Assembly (NCBI GenBank): GCA_035399845.1
Contig: DAOPJV010000032.1
Span: 6,048-70,047 of the forward strand
Length of the DNA stretch: 64,000 nt
Direction: 5' to 3'
From: ECT2AJA-110-A sp035399845
Lineage (GTDB): Bacteria > Planctomycetota > Phycisphaerae > UBA1845 > UTPLA1
Made by a program: the position numbers and the translations under genes. The notes under the pieces were generated by a model. It saw only the letters and a program-made list of their open reading frames with translations, had not been told where the DNA came from and did not search any database. Positions 35,397 through 43,788 of this stretch are shown one piece after another. The stretch's first letter is position 1. Each line of letters starts with the position of its first letter.

Positions 35397-36371
35397 ATGC
35401 GACAGAGAAGACTCATTGCGTTCCTGCCGGCGGTGTCACTCGCGCTGTTAATCGCCTGCGACTTTGGCGAACTTTGCCCGACGACGTTGATGGAAGCGTC
35501 CGACGAATCCGCCGCCGTCACGATCCAGACGACGGGCGATCCTTATCTGCCCGGTTTCTACGAAAATACCTCATTCGACCTCGATCGATGCGAGGCCGAT
35601 GCGCCGCTGAAGCTTCGTATCGTTGCGCCGACGGCGCCGGGGACTTACAGCGTCGTCGTTCTTCAGCACGGCTTCCAGGTGACGAACCACTCCTACGATC
35701 AGATCGCATCCCACATCGCCAGTCACGGATTCGTCGTGATTCTGCCGCGCATGTATGACGCGGGTCTCGGGCCGATCATCGGCATGCCGAGCGCCGCGAT
35801 CGAAACAGAGCGGGCGGCCGTCGTCATTGACTGGCTTCCGTCGGGGCTCGAGCGCCTTCCCGGCGTCAGCATCAACAACACCCGGATTGGTCTCGCCGGG
35901 CATTCTCGCGGCGCCAAAGTCGCGTTCGGCGTGGTGAAGGCCGGCGCTTCACGCGTCGCGGCGCTGGCCGGCGTTGATCCCGTCGATGGAACAGGCGGAC
36001 CGGGGGGGAATGAGCCACGCGTCATCGACGGGGTCCTGCCGTTTGATATTCCAACGCTGATCCTCGGCGCCGGTCTGGGGGGCGCCTGTGCCCCCGACGG
36101 CGACAACTACGCGGCCTTCTTCGACGCCTGCCCATCGCCGTCCGTGCTCGTCGTCGCGACGGACTATGGTCATGGCGATATGCTGGATGAAGAGACCGCC
36201 GGGCTGGCGGCGAGCGTCTGCGAGTCCAATGCCGATCGCGAACCGATGCGCCGCCTGACGGCGGGCCTGCTCGTCGCCTTCTTCCGAGCCCACCTGCAGA
36301 ACAATTCCGAGATCCCCGACGGCATCGAAGCGCCGGGTTCACCAACGCGGATCACCATCGAACGCAAGTAG
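35397..36371 (+). CDS. Secreted alpha/beta hydrolase (chlorophyllase/dienelactone-hydrolase-like)
   Basis: This 324-residue protein begins with a lipoprotein-type signal (MRQRRLIAFLPAVSLALLIAC) and then an alpha/beta hydrolase fold. The oxyanion/HG motif is VVVLQHGFQVTNHSYD, the nucleophile is in GLAGHSRGAKVAFG (GxSxG), and the late His lies in the DYGHGDML region. The SHGFVVILPRMYDAGLG stretch is typical of chlorophyllase-like and PET-hydrolase-like proteins. The substrate is probably an ester outside the cell. The start lacks a ribosome-binding site but follows a -10-like TATGAT. Confidence 0.85.
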   Translation: MRQRRLIAFLPAVSLALLIACDFGELCPTTLMEASDESAAVTIQTTGDPYLPGFYENTSFDLDRCEADAPLKLRIVAPTAPGTYSVVVLQHGFQVTNHSYDQIASHIASHGFVVILPRMYDAGLGPIIGMPSAAIETERAAVVIDWLPSGLERLPGVSINNTRIGLAGHSRGAKVAFGVVKAGASRVAALAGVDPVDGTGGPGGNEPRVIDGVLPFDIPTLILGAGLGGACAPDGDNYAAFFDACPSPSVLVVATDYGHGDMLDEETAGLAASVCESNADREPMRRLTAGLLVAFFRAHLQNNSEIPDGIEAPGSPTRITIERK

Positions 36372-36387
36372 CCGCCCGTTCAGCGTG

Positions 36388-36426
36388 GGTGGCATGCTTG
36401 CCCTCAAAGGCAAGCATGTGAAGTCG
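36388..36426. repeat. Dispersed palindromic repeat, copy 3
   Basis: Same family as copy 1 with GGTGGCATGCTTGCC and GGCAAGCATG and the trailing GAAGTCG. A second hairpin, CCACCCC-TTCA-GGGGTGG (36445-36462), follows it. Both lie behind the hydrolase gene. Confidence 0.8.
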
Positions 36427-36742
36427 CGATATCGACGGGGTGGCCCACCCCTTCAGGGGTGGGGGCGCGACGATGAAAACTCGGAATGCACGCTCAATTG
36501 ATTCGAGAAGACCGCTCGCGTGCGCATCGTCGCGCCGGCGCCACCAAGGTGGCGGGCTACCCCGCCGACACGCAATTGACCGATTCGATCAACGGGCGCT
36601 ACGGATGACAAGGCTCGCACGCCAGGCCTGGCGACGCGGGCCCCCTCGCTGGCGCTCGCGGTTCGGATATCGTTGAGTCCCCACCATTGGCGGCGATTGA
36701 GTTATGATACGGGTCCGGCGGATTCGCCGATCGGGGCCGAAC
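36427..36742. other. Noncoding gap before the SUKH-HEAT gene
   Basis: About 315 bases with a GC-rich hairpin at 36445-36462 and a TATGAT box at 36703-36708, a possible -10 for the following gene. No other gene is seen. Confidence 0.45.
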
Positions 36743-38245
36743 ATGAACACGCACGAGAACTTTTCCGATCGCATCGTCGACAAGCTTGAGCGGGTCCGCG
36801 CCCGCGGTCTGAAGTGCTTCGGTTCAGAACAGCACGGCTTCCGCCTCAATCCGCCGCTCAGCGAGGAGGCCGTCCGCGCATTCGAAGCGGAACATGGCGT
36901 TCGGCTTCCGGAGGACTATCGCGCGTTCCTCACAAAGGTGGGTAACGGGGGCGCGGGGCCGTATTACGGTCTCTATCCGCTTGAGAAATGGAACGCTATT
37001 GCCGCCGAGCATATTCCCGACCAGCTCGCGACCCCGTGCCCGATCCTTCGGGAACACGCCAACGGCGAGGACCTGCGCGACGCCATCGGTTGCGACTGGG
37101 AAGACTGCTTCCGAGGTGTCATCGCCCTCTGTACGCAAGGCTGCACGTATTCGGCGGGCATGATCGTGACGGGCCCGCATCGCGGGCAGATCGTCTATTT
37201 CAATGAAGAGGGGCCGGCCTGCTACTTCATCGACCATACCGATTTTGTTTCTTGGTATGAGCGATGGCTCGACGAATTGCTCGCGGGTTTCGACGATGGC
37301 TGGTTCGGGTTCGGGAAGGCCGGTGACGAGGCGTCGCTCGCCGCAATTCTCGACGACCCGCACGCGTCAGCGGATGACATCGTGGACGCGATGAGATCGC
37401 TGAGCCGAATGCCCACCCTGTCGGAGGCGACGCGCAAGGCGCTGCGTCGCCTGCAGTCCCACGAGTCCGGTGATGTGCGCAGTCGCATCCCGCACCTGCT
37501 GGTGAAAGGGGATTTCGCGGGCGCCGCCGAATCACTGACAGCCGGCCTGAGTGACGCTGAAGAGGAGGTTCGCGCCACATCGTTGTCCGCGATGGCCCAG
37601 GGCGCTGCGCCGAATTGGCGAGAGGCCGCGCGGGCGGCCCTGAGTGACAGCCGATTCCGCATCGCGACGAATGCGGCGCGACTGCTGGAGCAGGATGGGC
37701 AACTGACTCAGGAGGACATTCAGCGCCTCCTCGAATCGTCGGACAAATCGGTCCGGGCGATTGCCCTGGATTATTGGGGCAGAAACGCGCGGCGAATGCG
37801 CGATGTCGCGTTTCCCCTGGAGCTGATCACTCATCCGGATGTGGCGATTCGCCGCGCCGCGATACTGGCCGCCCGCGATCTGAAGTTGGCGGACGCCGTC
37901 CCCATCCTCGCCGTTCGGCTGGACGCCGAAGCGGACAACATCATCCGTGGCATTATCGTAAGAGCGCTCGTCGAGATGGCCGATCGCAGGGCGCTACCCG
38001 CACTGCTGGAATCAGCGACCAGCAAGGACGATTTTGTGCGCTATCATGTCGCCCGCGGGCTGAGGAACTTCAGAGGTCGGGATGTCCTCATCGCGCTGAA
38101 GAAGCTCGCGCAGGACCACACGACACCCCTGCAGCTGGATCAGCAGGGCAGACCGATCGCGACAACGGTCTGTACAATCGCCCATGTCGCGCGCCAGTCC
38201 CGCCGCCGCGTCCTCATGAGAACGATCTTTCCCTTCATTCGATAG
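36743..38245 (+). CDS. SUKH (SMI1/KNR4) domain fused to HEAT-like repeats
   Basis: This 500-residue cytoplasmic protein has an N-terminal SMI1/KNR4 (SUKH) domain with LSEEAVRAFEAEHGVRLPEDYRAFLTKVGNGGAGPYYGLYPLEKW (about residues 28-72) and the GQIVYFNEEG stretch. From about residue 195 it continues with helical repeats with HEAT or PBS-lyase-like spacing (LSDAEEEVRATSLSAMAQG, SDKSVRAIALDYWG, ITHPDVAIRRAAILAARDL). SUKH domains often serve as immunity proteins or structural adaptors; the HEAT part suggests a scaffold. No toxin gene is next to it. The ATG at MNTHEN is chosen over an open frame 13 codons longer. Confidence 0.8.
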   Translation: MNTHENFSDRIVDKLERVRARGLKCFGSEQHGFRLNPPLSEEAVRAFEAEHGVRLPEDYRAFLTKVGNGGAGPYYGLYPLEKWNAIAAEHIPDQLATPCPILREHANGEDLRDAIGCDWEDCFRGVIALCTQGCTYSAGMIVTGPHRGQIVYFNEEGPACYFIDHTDFVSWYERWLDELLAGFDDGWFGFGKAGDEASLAAILDDPHASADDIVDAMRSLSRMPTLSEATRKALRRLQSHESGDVRSRIPHLLVKGDFAGAAESLTAGLSDAEEEVRATSLSAMAQGAAPNWREAARAALSDSRFRIATNAARLLEQDGQLTQEDIQRLLESSDKSVRAIALDYWGRNARRMRDVAFPLELITHPDVAIRRAAILAARDLKLADAVPILAVRLDAEADNIIRGIIVRALVEMADRRALPALLESATSKDDFVRYHVARGLRNFRGRDVLIALKKLAQDHTTPLQLDQQGRPIATTVCTIAHVARQSRRRVLMRTIFPFIR

Positions 38246-38269
38246 GCGAAACGCGACACGCCTCACGTG

Positions 38270-39382
38270 TCAGTCGTTGTCTTTCTCCAGTGTCCTGAGC
38301 AGCGCCGCCGCCTCGATGCCCGCCCGCGTGTCGCCGTATCCATCCACCAGGCGCTCCAGCCGCTTCCGCGCCTTTCTCTTGTCGCCCGACGCAATCATCT
38401 CCTTCGCCTTCTCCAGCCGCTCCATCGTTCCCTGCGTCCACACGAAGTAGCGTGATCGCTTCAAAGGTCCGTCGTGTGAATTGGAGGAGATGTACGACAG
38501 ACCCAGCTGCGTGCTGCGATCGCCCTTGCGCGTCACGATGAGTGTGCGGCCATGATGTGTTCCGACGAAGAGTGGTTTCTTCCGTCCACGATCGAGCGTC
38601 GGATCGAAACTCACCCAGCCCTGGCCCGGCAGGTACGCCTCCGGCCAGCGATGCCAGCCGCGATCGACAAACGGCAGTCGCCGCTTCGCCGGAACAATCG
38701 ATGAACCCGCCATTCGCGTCGGTATCCCCGTCGCCCGGCACAGCGCGCAGAAGACGTGCGAGAATTCCGAGCAGGAACCGCTGCGTCGTTCCAGGACGAC
38801 GGGCGCCGTGTCCCAGCCGTCGCCCCCCTGGTACTTGAATGTGTCCGCAATCAGATGATGGATCGCGACGGCGCGTTCCGTCGGGTCGGGATGTCCCTTC
38901 AGCAGTCTGTCCGCCGTCTCGCGAATGATCGGCGTCTGCAGACCGAAGATGCGATGGTCGCGCGTGTAATGGGCGATGAGATCGGGATCGACGTCGTCGT
39001 AGGATCCCTTCGAGGCGCCGGACACATCGGCCTGTTTCGGGGTTCGAAGCGTGACTTCGCAGGTGAACCCGACGCGAGCCTCTTCGCCCGGTTTGATCTC
39101 CGGAATCGCGACGCGCTTCAGCGTGTTGCCGTATTCGTCGTGTCGATTTGATATATGGACCGGCCGGCCGAACGCCTCGACGCGAAAGCCCTCGATCGTC
39201 TGGTAGTCGTCATTGGAGGGAACCGTGAGGTAGACGCGAACGTCCCGCAGCGTGTCGCGCGATCGATTTCGCAGGACATGATGATAGGCGACTTCATAGC
39301 GAACGCCGGTCTCTTCTCCCGTCCTGTCCGAGGTCATCGGCGCCGTCGCCAGCAGAACGAACAGCAGCGTCGTCGTGTCCAT
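38270..39382 (-). CDS. Transglutaminase-like domain protein, exported
   Basis: This 370-residue protein has a short signal peptide (MDTTTLLFVLLATAPMTS) and a transglutaminase-like core with the Cys in ERRSGSCSEFSHVFCALCRA, the His in DRGWHRWPEAYL and the Asp in SFDPTLDRG. Such proteins can be peptidases or cross-linking enzymes. A beta-rich domain precedes the core and a charged helical tail of about 60 residues follows it. The start has GGAAGGGGA at a good distance; a frame reaching 55 codons upstream lacks a site. It ends convergent with the SUKH-HEAT gene, 24 bases away. Confidence 0.86.
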   Translation of the reverse strand: MDTTTLLFVLLATAPMTSDRTGEETGVRYEVAYHHVLRNRSRDTLRDVRVYLTVPSNDDYQTIEGFRVEAFGRPVHISNRHDEYGNTLKRVAIPEIKPGEEARVGFTCEVTLRTPKQADVSGASKGSYDDVDPDLIAHYTRDHRIFGLQTPIIRETADRLLKGHPDPTERAVAIHHLIADTFKYQGGDGWDTAPVVLERRSGSCSEFSHVFCALCRATGIPTRMAGSSIVPAKRRLPFVDRGWHRWPEAYLPGQGWVSFDPTLDRGRKKPLFVGTHHGRTLIVTRKGDRSTQLGLSYISSNSHDGPLKRSRYFVWTQGTMERLEKAKEMIASGDKRKARKRLERLVDGYGDTRAGIEAAALLRTLEKDND

Positions 39383-39470
39383 CGCGTTCCCCTTCCGAAC
39401 GAGAGGAGAGTCATCACGCGTCAGCGGGGACGTTACCCTGGGCCAACCGCGCCACGGCAGGAATAACATG

Positions 39471-39501
39471 AAAACAGCCCGCCCCTCATTGGGGTCGGGC
39501 T
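39471..39501 (-). terminator. Rho-independent terminator
   Basis: On the minus strand AGCCCGACCCC and GGGGCGGGCT form a stem with one bulge and loop AATGA, followed by GTTTTC. It ends the 39582-40043 gene. Confidence 0.72.
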
Positions 39502-39581
39502 TGAGAATATCACTGGATTCTACCGTTCCCCGATCGGGGAATGCCAACGAATTCGCGAGCGACAGGCGCCCGGCCCGCCGA

Positions 39582-40043
39582 TCAGTAGATCACGAAGCCA
39601 TCCGCATCGACGAAGACGTCGAAGTTGATGTCGTCGCCGACGAACTCGAACGTGACTTCCTCTCCGCAGAAGTAGTCGATGTCCTGCTCGAAGATCGGCA
39701 GGGCGTCCAGCACGATGACGTCGTTGAAGACATACTGCTCTGCGTTCGTGCTGGTCAGGAAGATGAGTTCATCACAGAAGAAGTCAGTCGGAACAATCTC
39801 GCCGGGAAACACGATGCCCAGATCCAGCGAGAAGACGTTTCCGTCGATGTCTTCGTACTCGATGAATGGATCGATCTCGAAGTTCGTGCTGTTGATGACA
39901 GTGACTGTGATCCCGGGATCCACAAACGGATCGCCCACGACGGGACCGACAGGAAAAATCGGAAAGCCGGTCGCCACACAGGTCTGCCCCATCGTCGCCG
40001 CGAGCGACAGAACCAGCAGCCCGGCCATCATCACATTTCGCAT
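39582..40043 (-). CDS. Small secreted protein of unknown function
   Basis: This 153-residue protein has a signal peptide (MRNVMMAGLLVLSLAATMG) and a mature part rich in Asp, Glu and Phe with four Cys residues, and a beta-strand rhythm (ITVTVINSTNFEIDPFIEY). Proteins with FEIDPFIEYED-like stretches look like small immunoglobulin-fold exoproteins, but no family is recognised. A GAGGAGAG site precedes the ATG; the open frame is a few codons longer without one. A terminator follows. Confidence 0.68.
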   Translation of the reverse strand: MRNVMMAGLLVLSLAATMGQTCVATGFPIFPVGPVVGDPFVDPGITVTVINSTNFEIDPFIEYEDIDGNVFSLDLGIVFPGEIVPTDFFCDELIFLTSTNAEQYVFNDVIVLDALPIFEQDIDYFCGEEVTFEFVGDDINFDVFVDADGFVIY

Positions 40044-40473
40044 CGTCTCTCTCCTCAGTCGTATGTCCGAGCGCATCGGGCGGACGTCGCCGCGCCGCCC
40101 CGCGGATGTGACGGTTCCGACACAATGTTGCGGGCCGCGTTAACCGAAAAAACGGCCGAATTTCCGGGGCGCGGGTCAAGGTTGGCGTATCAGGTCGCGT
40201 GGACCGGTGTCTCCGCGATGCAAACGCCGATTTTGCTCGAATTTGCGAGCGTTTGCGACCCTTTGCGTGCGATTGCAGCGTGGAAATGCCCCCACAGGGC
40301 GACGACGCCGCATCGAGGGTCCGAATATCCGGATAACGACTTCCAACTACCGAAAATCCTCGTCGCTGAGAAAAACACGAGGCGGAGGGCGCCGAATCCA
40401 CCGCACGCCGATGGCGGCGCGGCCGATGTAAGGGCAAACGCAACGCCGGCTCGACTCACGCGAGATCCTTCGA
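40044..40473. other. Divergent intergenic region
   Basis: About 430 bases between two divergent genes. It is the least GC-rich part around here in places and contains short repeats of GCGTTTGCGA type (near 40250-40270). No gene is recognised; it should hold two promoters. Confidence 0.45.
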
Positions 40474-41256
40474 ATGAACACACGAACCTCCGTCCTGACG
40501 ACGACCTTCCTCGTGGGGCTCGCCTGCGCCGGCTACGCTTTCTATCACCTCTACCACAACTGGAAGCTCACGGAGAATGGCGTGCGAACCACGGCCTCCG
40601 TGTTCTACCTGGACATGCGAGTCGATCGAATCCGGGCGTCGTCCTTCAAGCACTACCGTGTTGACGACTACAGCGACGAGTGTTTCAAGACTGTTGTCTA
40701 TTACACCAAGGGCGGCGAACGCATCATCTGGCAGTCGCGCGTGTCGACGGATCTGCCCGACTGGTTGCGCGGCGACCATGTGTATGAAGAGCGCGCCGCG
40801 ACGATTCTCTACAGCCCCGAAGATCCGTACTACTGGGAATTCGAGAAGCCGCTGACGCTCTTTGTGAACTGGTTCGTGCTGCTGTTGGCCGGACTGGGGC
40901 TGATGAGCCTCTCCTTTGGTCCCTACGACGCCGTCATGCGCCGCCTTCGCGACTCAGACGAAGATCGTGAGCGAGCCCTGGCGTCCATCCGCGAAGAGCT
41001 CTACACAGCCAGAGAACCGGCCAGATCGTCAGCGCCCGCGAAAGACACCGAGACGATCGACACACGTGTTCGCACCGCGCCGCCCGGCGTCGATCCCGAC
41101 GCGCCGCTCGTGGATGAGGCGACGACATTCGGCCCGGGTGACGTCGATCGGGAACGGGAACCGGCCTACGCGAGCTATGGCGAGGCGAATCACGACGCCG
41201 GCGATTCGAGTCGCGACGGCTTCGGCGAAGATACCGATCCCTTTACCGAGATCTGA
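40474..41256 (+). CDS. Two-helix membrane protein with DUF3592-like domain
   Basis: This 260-residue protein has a helix at about 7-26, an extracytoplasmic beta-type domain (about 30-130) with VVYYTKGGERIIWQSRV and ATILYSPEDPYYW, a second helix at about 131-149 and a long acidic cytoplasmic tail with many Asp, Glu and Ser. The layout matches DUF3592-type proteins, whose function is unknown. The acidic tail is low complexity. I see no ribosome-binding site beyond a weak GAGA before the ATG. Confidence 0.7.
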   Translation: MNTRTSVLTTTFLVGLACAGYAFYHLYHNWKLTENGVRTTASVFYLDMRVDRIRASSFKHYRVDDYSDECFKTVVYYTKGGERIIWQSRVSTDLPDWLRGDHVYEERAATILYSPEDPYYWEFEKPLTLFVNWFVLLLAGLGLMSLSFGPYDAVMRRLRDSDEDRERALASIREELYTAREPARSSAPAKDTETIDTRVRTAPPGVDPDAPLVDEATTFGPGDVDREREPAYASYGEANHDAGDSSRDGFGEDTDPFTEI

Positions 41257-41279
41257 CAGCAAGCGTTACGGATCGTGGC

Positions 41280-41669
41280 CTATTCGCCCGCGATGATCTC
41301 GCGGACCTCCAGCACTTCGACAGTCGGTCCCAGTTCGCACGTGACCTGCAGATCCCCTCGAATCTGGATCAGCAGACGCGAGCGCGCGCCGACAGTCGTC
41401 GCCTGGTCGAAGAGGTCGTCATCCAGATTCGCATCCTGGAAGAGATGATAGAAGATCCCGTTGTCACCCTCCCAGGCGAAACAGGGCGCCTGCCCGAATC
41501 GTTCCACGCGAACATACGTCCCCTTGATGAGGAAGGGCGATCCTGAAGACAGATCGAACGACGGCAGCTCCAGCGTGCACGCCGGCGCCGCGAGCAGGGA
41601 ACAGGCGGCAAGTGAAATCGTGACGAGGGCGAGTATCGTGCGGCGCTGTCGAAGGATGAGGCGTTTCAT
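41280..41669 (-). CDS. Lipoprotein of unknown function
   Basis: This 129-residue protein has a basic, hydrophobic signal ending in LAAPAC, a likely lipobox, and a small beta-rich mature part (FLIKGTYVRVERFG, RSRLLIQIRGDLQVTCELG). It is the last gene of a minus-strand run with the lipoprotein at 41717 and RtcB; 47 bases separate it from the former. No family is recognised. The ATG start has no clear ribosome-binding site. Confidence 0.62.
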   Translation of the reverse strand: MKRLILRQRRTILALVTISLAACSLLAAPACTLELPSFDLSSGSPFLIKGTYVRVERFGQAPCFAWEGDNGIFYHLFQDANLDDDLFDQATTVGARSRLLIQIRGDLQVTCELGPTVEVLEVREIIAGE

Positions 41670-41716
41670 TGTCGTTGGTCTCACTGGGGTCAATCGAACG
41701 TCGATAATCCTGGATC

Positions 41717-42229
41717 TTAATCGGCGAGGGTCAGTGATTCGACCAATCGATCGAAAATCGGCCGGGCCGTCGCGATCGCCTCGGACTTCGCATTGACGGA
41801 TACGAAGGCGCACACACCGCCTCGATAGGCGATGGCGCCCATCCACTCCTTGCCGTCGGACTCGCCCCAGGTTCGCCGGTAGCCGGACCAGCCATTGTAT
41901 GTGATGGGCTTCAGTTCCGAAGTCGGCGTCTTGCCGGCGAAGGGCCGTTCGATCAGCTCCGCCAGTCGATCGCCGACCTCCACGTCCGGTCGCCGCGCCG
42001 AGACGGCGAATGCGGCGCCGGCGTCTTCCTTCACGATGTTGGCGACATCGCCGACGAGGACGATCCGCCAGTCCGGCGGATAGGCGAAGGAGAACAGACC
42101 GGTCGACGCCTCATATCGCGCCCACGCGGCCTCCGCCGTCGTGGTCGATTCCTGCGACGGGGATCTGCAGCCGGCGAAGATGCAGGCGGATGCGACGACC
42201 AACAGGCGTGGATCAGGAAATCGCCGCAT
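41717..42229 (-). CDS. Lipoprotein, PsbP/DcrB-like in part
   Basis: This 170-residue protein has a signal with lipobox IFAGC near residue 20. The mature part, TGLFSFAYPPDWRIV then VSARRPDVEVG and SVNAKSEAIATARPIFDRLVESL, resembles the PsbP/DcrB type fold found in many small lipoproteins. The function is unknown. A GGGAG site precedes the ATG; a longer ORF would overlap RtcB. It lies 13 bases after RtcB and is likely cotranscribed with it. Confidence 0.65.
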   Translation of the reverse strand: MRRFPDPRLLVVASACIFAGCRSPSQESTTTAEAAWARYEASTGLFSFAYPPDWRIVLVGDVANIVKEDAGAAFAVSARRPDVEVGDRLAELIERPFAGKTPTSELKPITYNGWSGYRRTWGESDGKEWMGAIAYRGGVCAFVSVNAKSEAIATARPIFDRLVESLTLAD

Positions 42230-42242
42230 CGCCACTCCCGCG

Positions 42243-43661
42243 TCAGTCTTCGACGAAGCCGTCATCCGCCATCTTGACGATTCGCGGCAGGAAGCGCGCC
42301 CGCGTATCGACCAGGTCCGCCTGCGCCGCCATGACGTGATCGATGTTCTTGTACACGCCGGGCACTTCGTCGAGGCCCGCCGAGATCAGCTTGACGCGAT
42401 GTTTCTTCAGATCCTTCTGCACGGGATTCCATCGAAACGTCTGCTTCGCCTGCTTGCGGGACATGACGCGGCCCGCGCCGTGTGCCGCCGAGTCGTAGCT
42501 CGCCGGATTGCCTTTGCCCTCGACCACGTAGGCCGGCGACGCCATCGAACCGGGAATGATCCCGATGTCGCCCCTGGCCGCCGGCGTCGCGCCCTTGCGA
42601 TGCACGACGACTTCCCGGCCGGCGTGTATTTCCTTCCAGGCGAAGTTGTGATGGTTCTCAATCTGCAGCAGCGGCTTGAGCTTCAGGTCGCGCAGAATCG
42701 TCGCGTGGATGCAGTGATGGTTTGCCGACGCGAACTCGCCCATCAGCTGCATCGCCTCCCAGTACTCCGCGCCCTCGCCGTCGAGCGGAAGCCAGGACAG
42801 ATGGCGGAACTCGCGCGGAATGTTCGGATGCATCGACATGGCCATATTGCTGTAGTACTCGCACGTCATGGCGCCGGGACCGCGCGAGCCCGAGTGTGTC
42901 AGGATCGCGACATATCGGCCCGGCTCAACGCCTCGGAAGGTCTCCGGGAACTCAATTTCGCCGATATCGACGAAGTGATTCCCGCCGCCGCTCGTTCCAA
43001 GCTGCTCTTCGGCCTTTGCGCGCACTTTCCGGATAATCGGCGAGATGTTCCAGTCCATGTCGAGGACGGGCGCATCGCGCCGATCGCGGCCGTTGAACTT
43101 CGCGCCGGCGCCGAAGCGCGTGTTCTTCTCAACGGCGCGGATCAGTTCGTGTTCGTTCTTTTCAATCGGGTCCGCCGCGCCCCCTTCGATCGGCATCGGC
43201 AGGACGCTGAGCATCATCCGGCAGGCAATGTCCACACCCACGGCGTAGGGAATCACGGCGCCTTCCGTCGCCAGGACACCGCCGATCGGCAGACCGTAGC
43301 CGAGGTGCGCGTCCGGCATCAGGGCGCCGCCGACGCTGATCGGCAGTCGCACGGCGTACTCCATCTGTTTGATCGCGCCGCCATCGATCTGCTCGGCGCC
43401 CCAGACGTTGTACAGCGACTTTGCGTCCGCTTCCTCGCGGATGTCGTAGCAACTCGGCGCGCCGTGGATCAGCTCGGAAGCGATCGCGCCGAAATGGGGC
43501 GATTCGAGCATCGACTCGGGGTTGTCGCGCAGGGCGTGGACCGCCGCGCGCACGTCGACGGCGCTGACGCCGGCGCTGCGCGCGTCGCCGCACGCTTTCA
43601 GGATGTCCGCGATGATGGGCCCTTTGGGGAATCCGATTTTGCTGATTTCTCGCGCTTTCAT
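42243..43661 (-). CDS. rtcB: RNA 3'-phosphate/5'-OH ligase RtcB
   Basis: This 472-residue enzyme joins RNA 2',3'-cyclic or 3'-phosphate ends to 5'-hydroxyl ends with GTP and Mn. Motifs in order: GALMPDAHLGYGLPIGGVLA, IPYAVGVDIACRMML with the metal Cys, GTSGGGNHFVDIGE, LTHSGSRGPG and the guanylated His in the SAAHGAGRVMSRKQA stretch. The usual VGVDIGCGM is changed to VGVDIACRM, with the Cys kept. The length matches archaeal-type RtcB. The start at MKAREISK lacks a strong ribosome-binding site; the frame is open 21 codons further. No archease, RtcA or RtcR gene is nearby. Confidence 0.93.
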   Translation of the reverse strand: MKAREISKIGFPKGPIIADILKACGDARSAGVSAVDVRAAVHALRDNPESMLESPHFGAIASELIHGAPSCYDIREEADAKSLYNVWGAEQIDGGAIKQMEYAVRLPISVGGALMPDAHLGYGLPIGGVLATEGAVIPYAVGVDIACRMMLSVLPMPIEGGAADPIEKNEHELIRAVEKNTRFGAGAKFNGRDRRDAPVLDMDWNISPIIRKVRAKAEEQLGTSGGGNHFVDIGEIEFPETFRGVEPGRYVAILTHSGSRGPGAMTCEYYSNMAMSMHPNIPREFRHLSWLPLDGEGAEYWEAMQLMGEFASANHHCIHATILRDLKLKPLLQIENHHNFAWKEIHAGREVVVHRKGATPAARGDIGIIPGSMASPAYVVEGKGNPASYDSAAHGAGRVMSRKQAKQTFRWNPVQKDLKKHRVKLISAGLDEVPGVYKNIDHVMAAQADLVDTRARFLPRIVKMADDGFVED

Positions 43662-43788
43662 GTCTGTTCGAATCTCACTGTGCGCGCGAACGGGAAGCCC
43701 TCGCCTCCGGCCCGGACGCGTCAACCTGACAAGAGTATAGCGGGGATGCGGGGACGCTGTCGAATGTCGCGCCGCCCGCCGGTGTGGG

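Noticed and set aside
36743..38245. Toxin-immunity locus
   Set aside because: A SUKH domain is present, but no toxin, secretion or polymorphic-toxin gene lies next to it.
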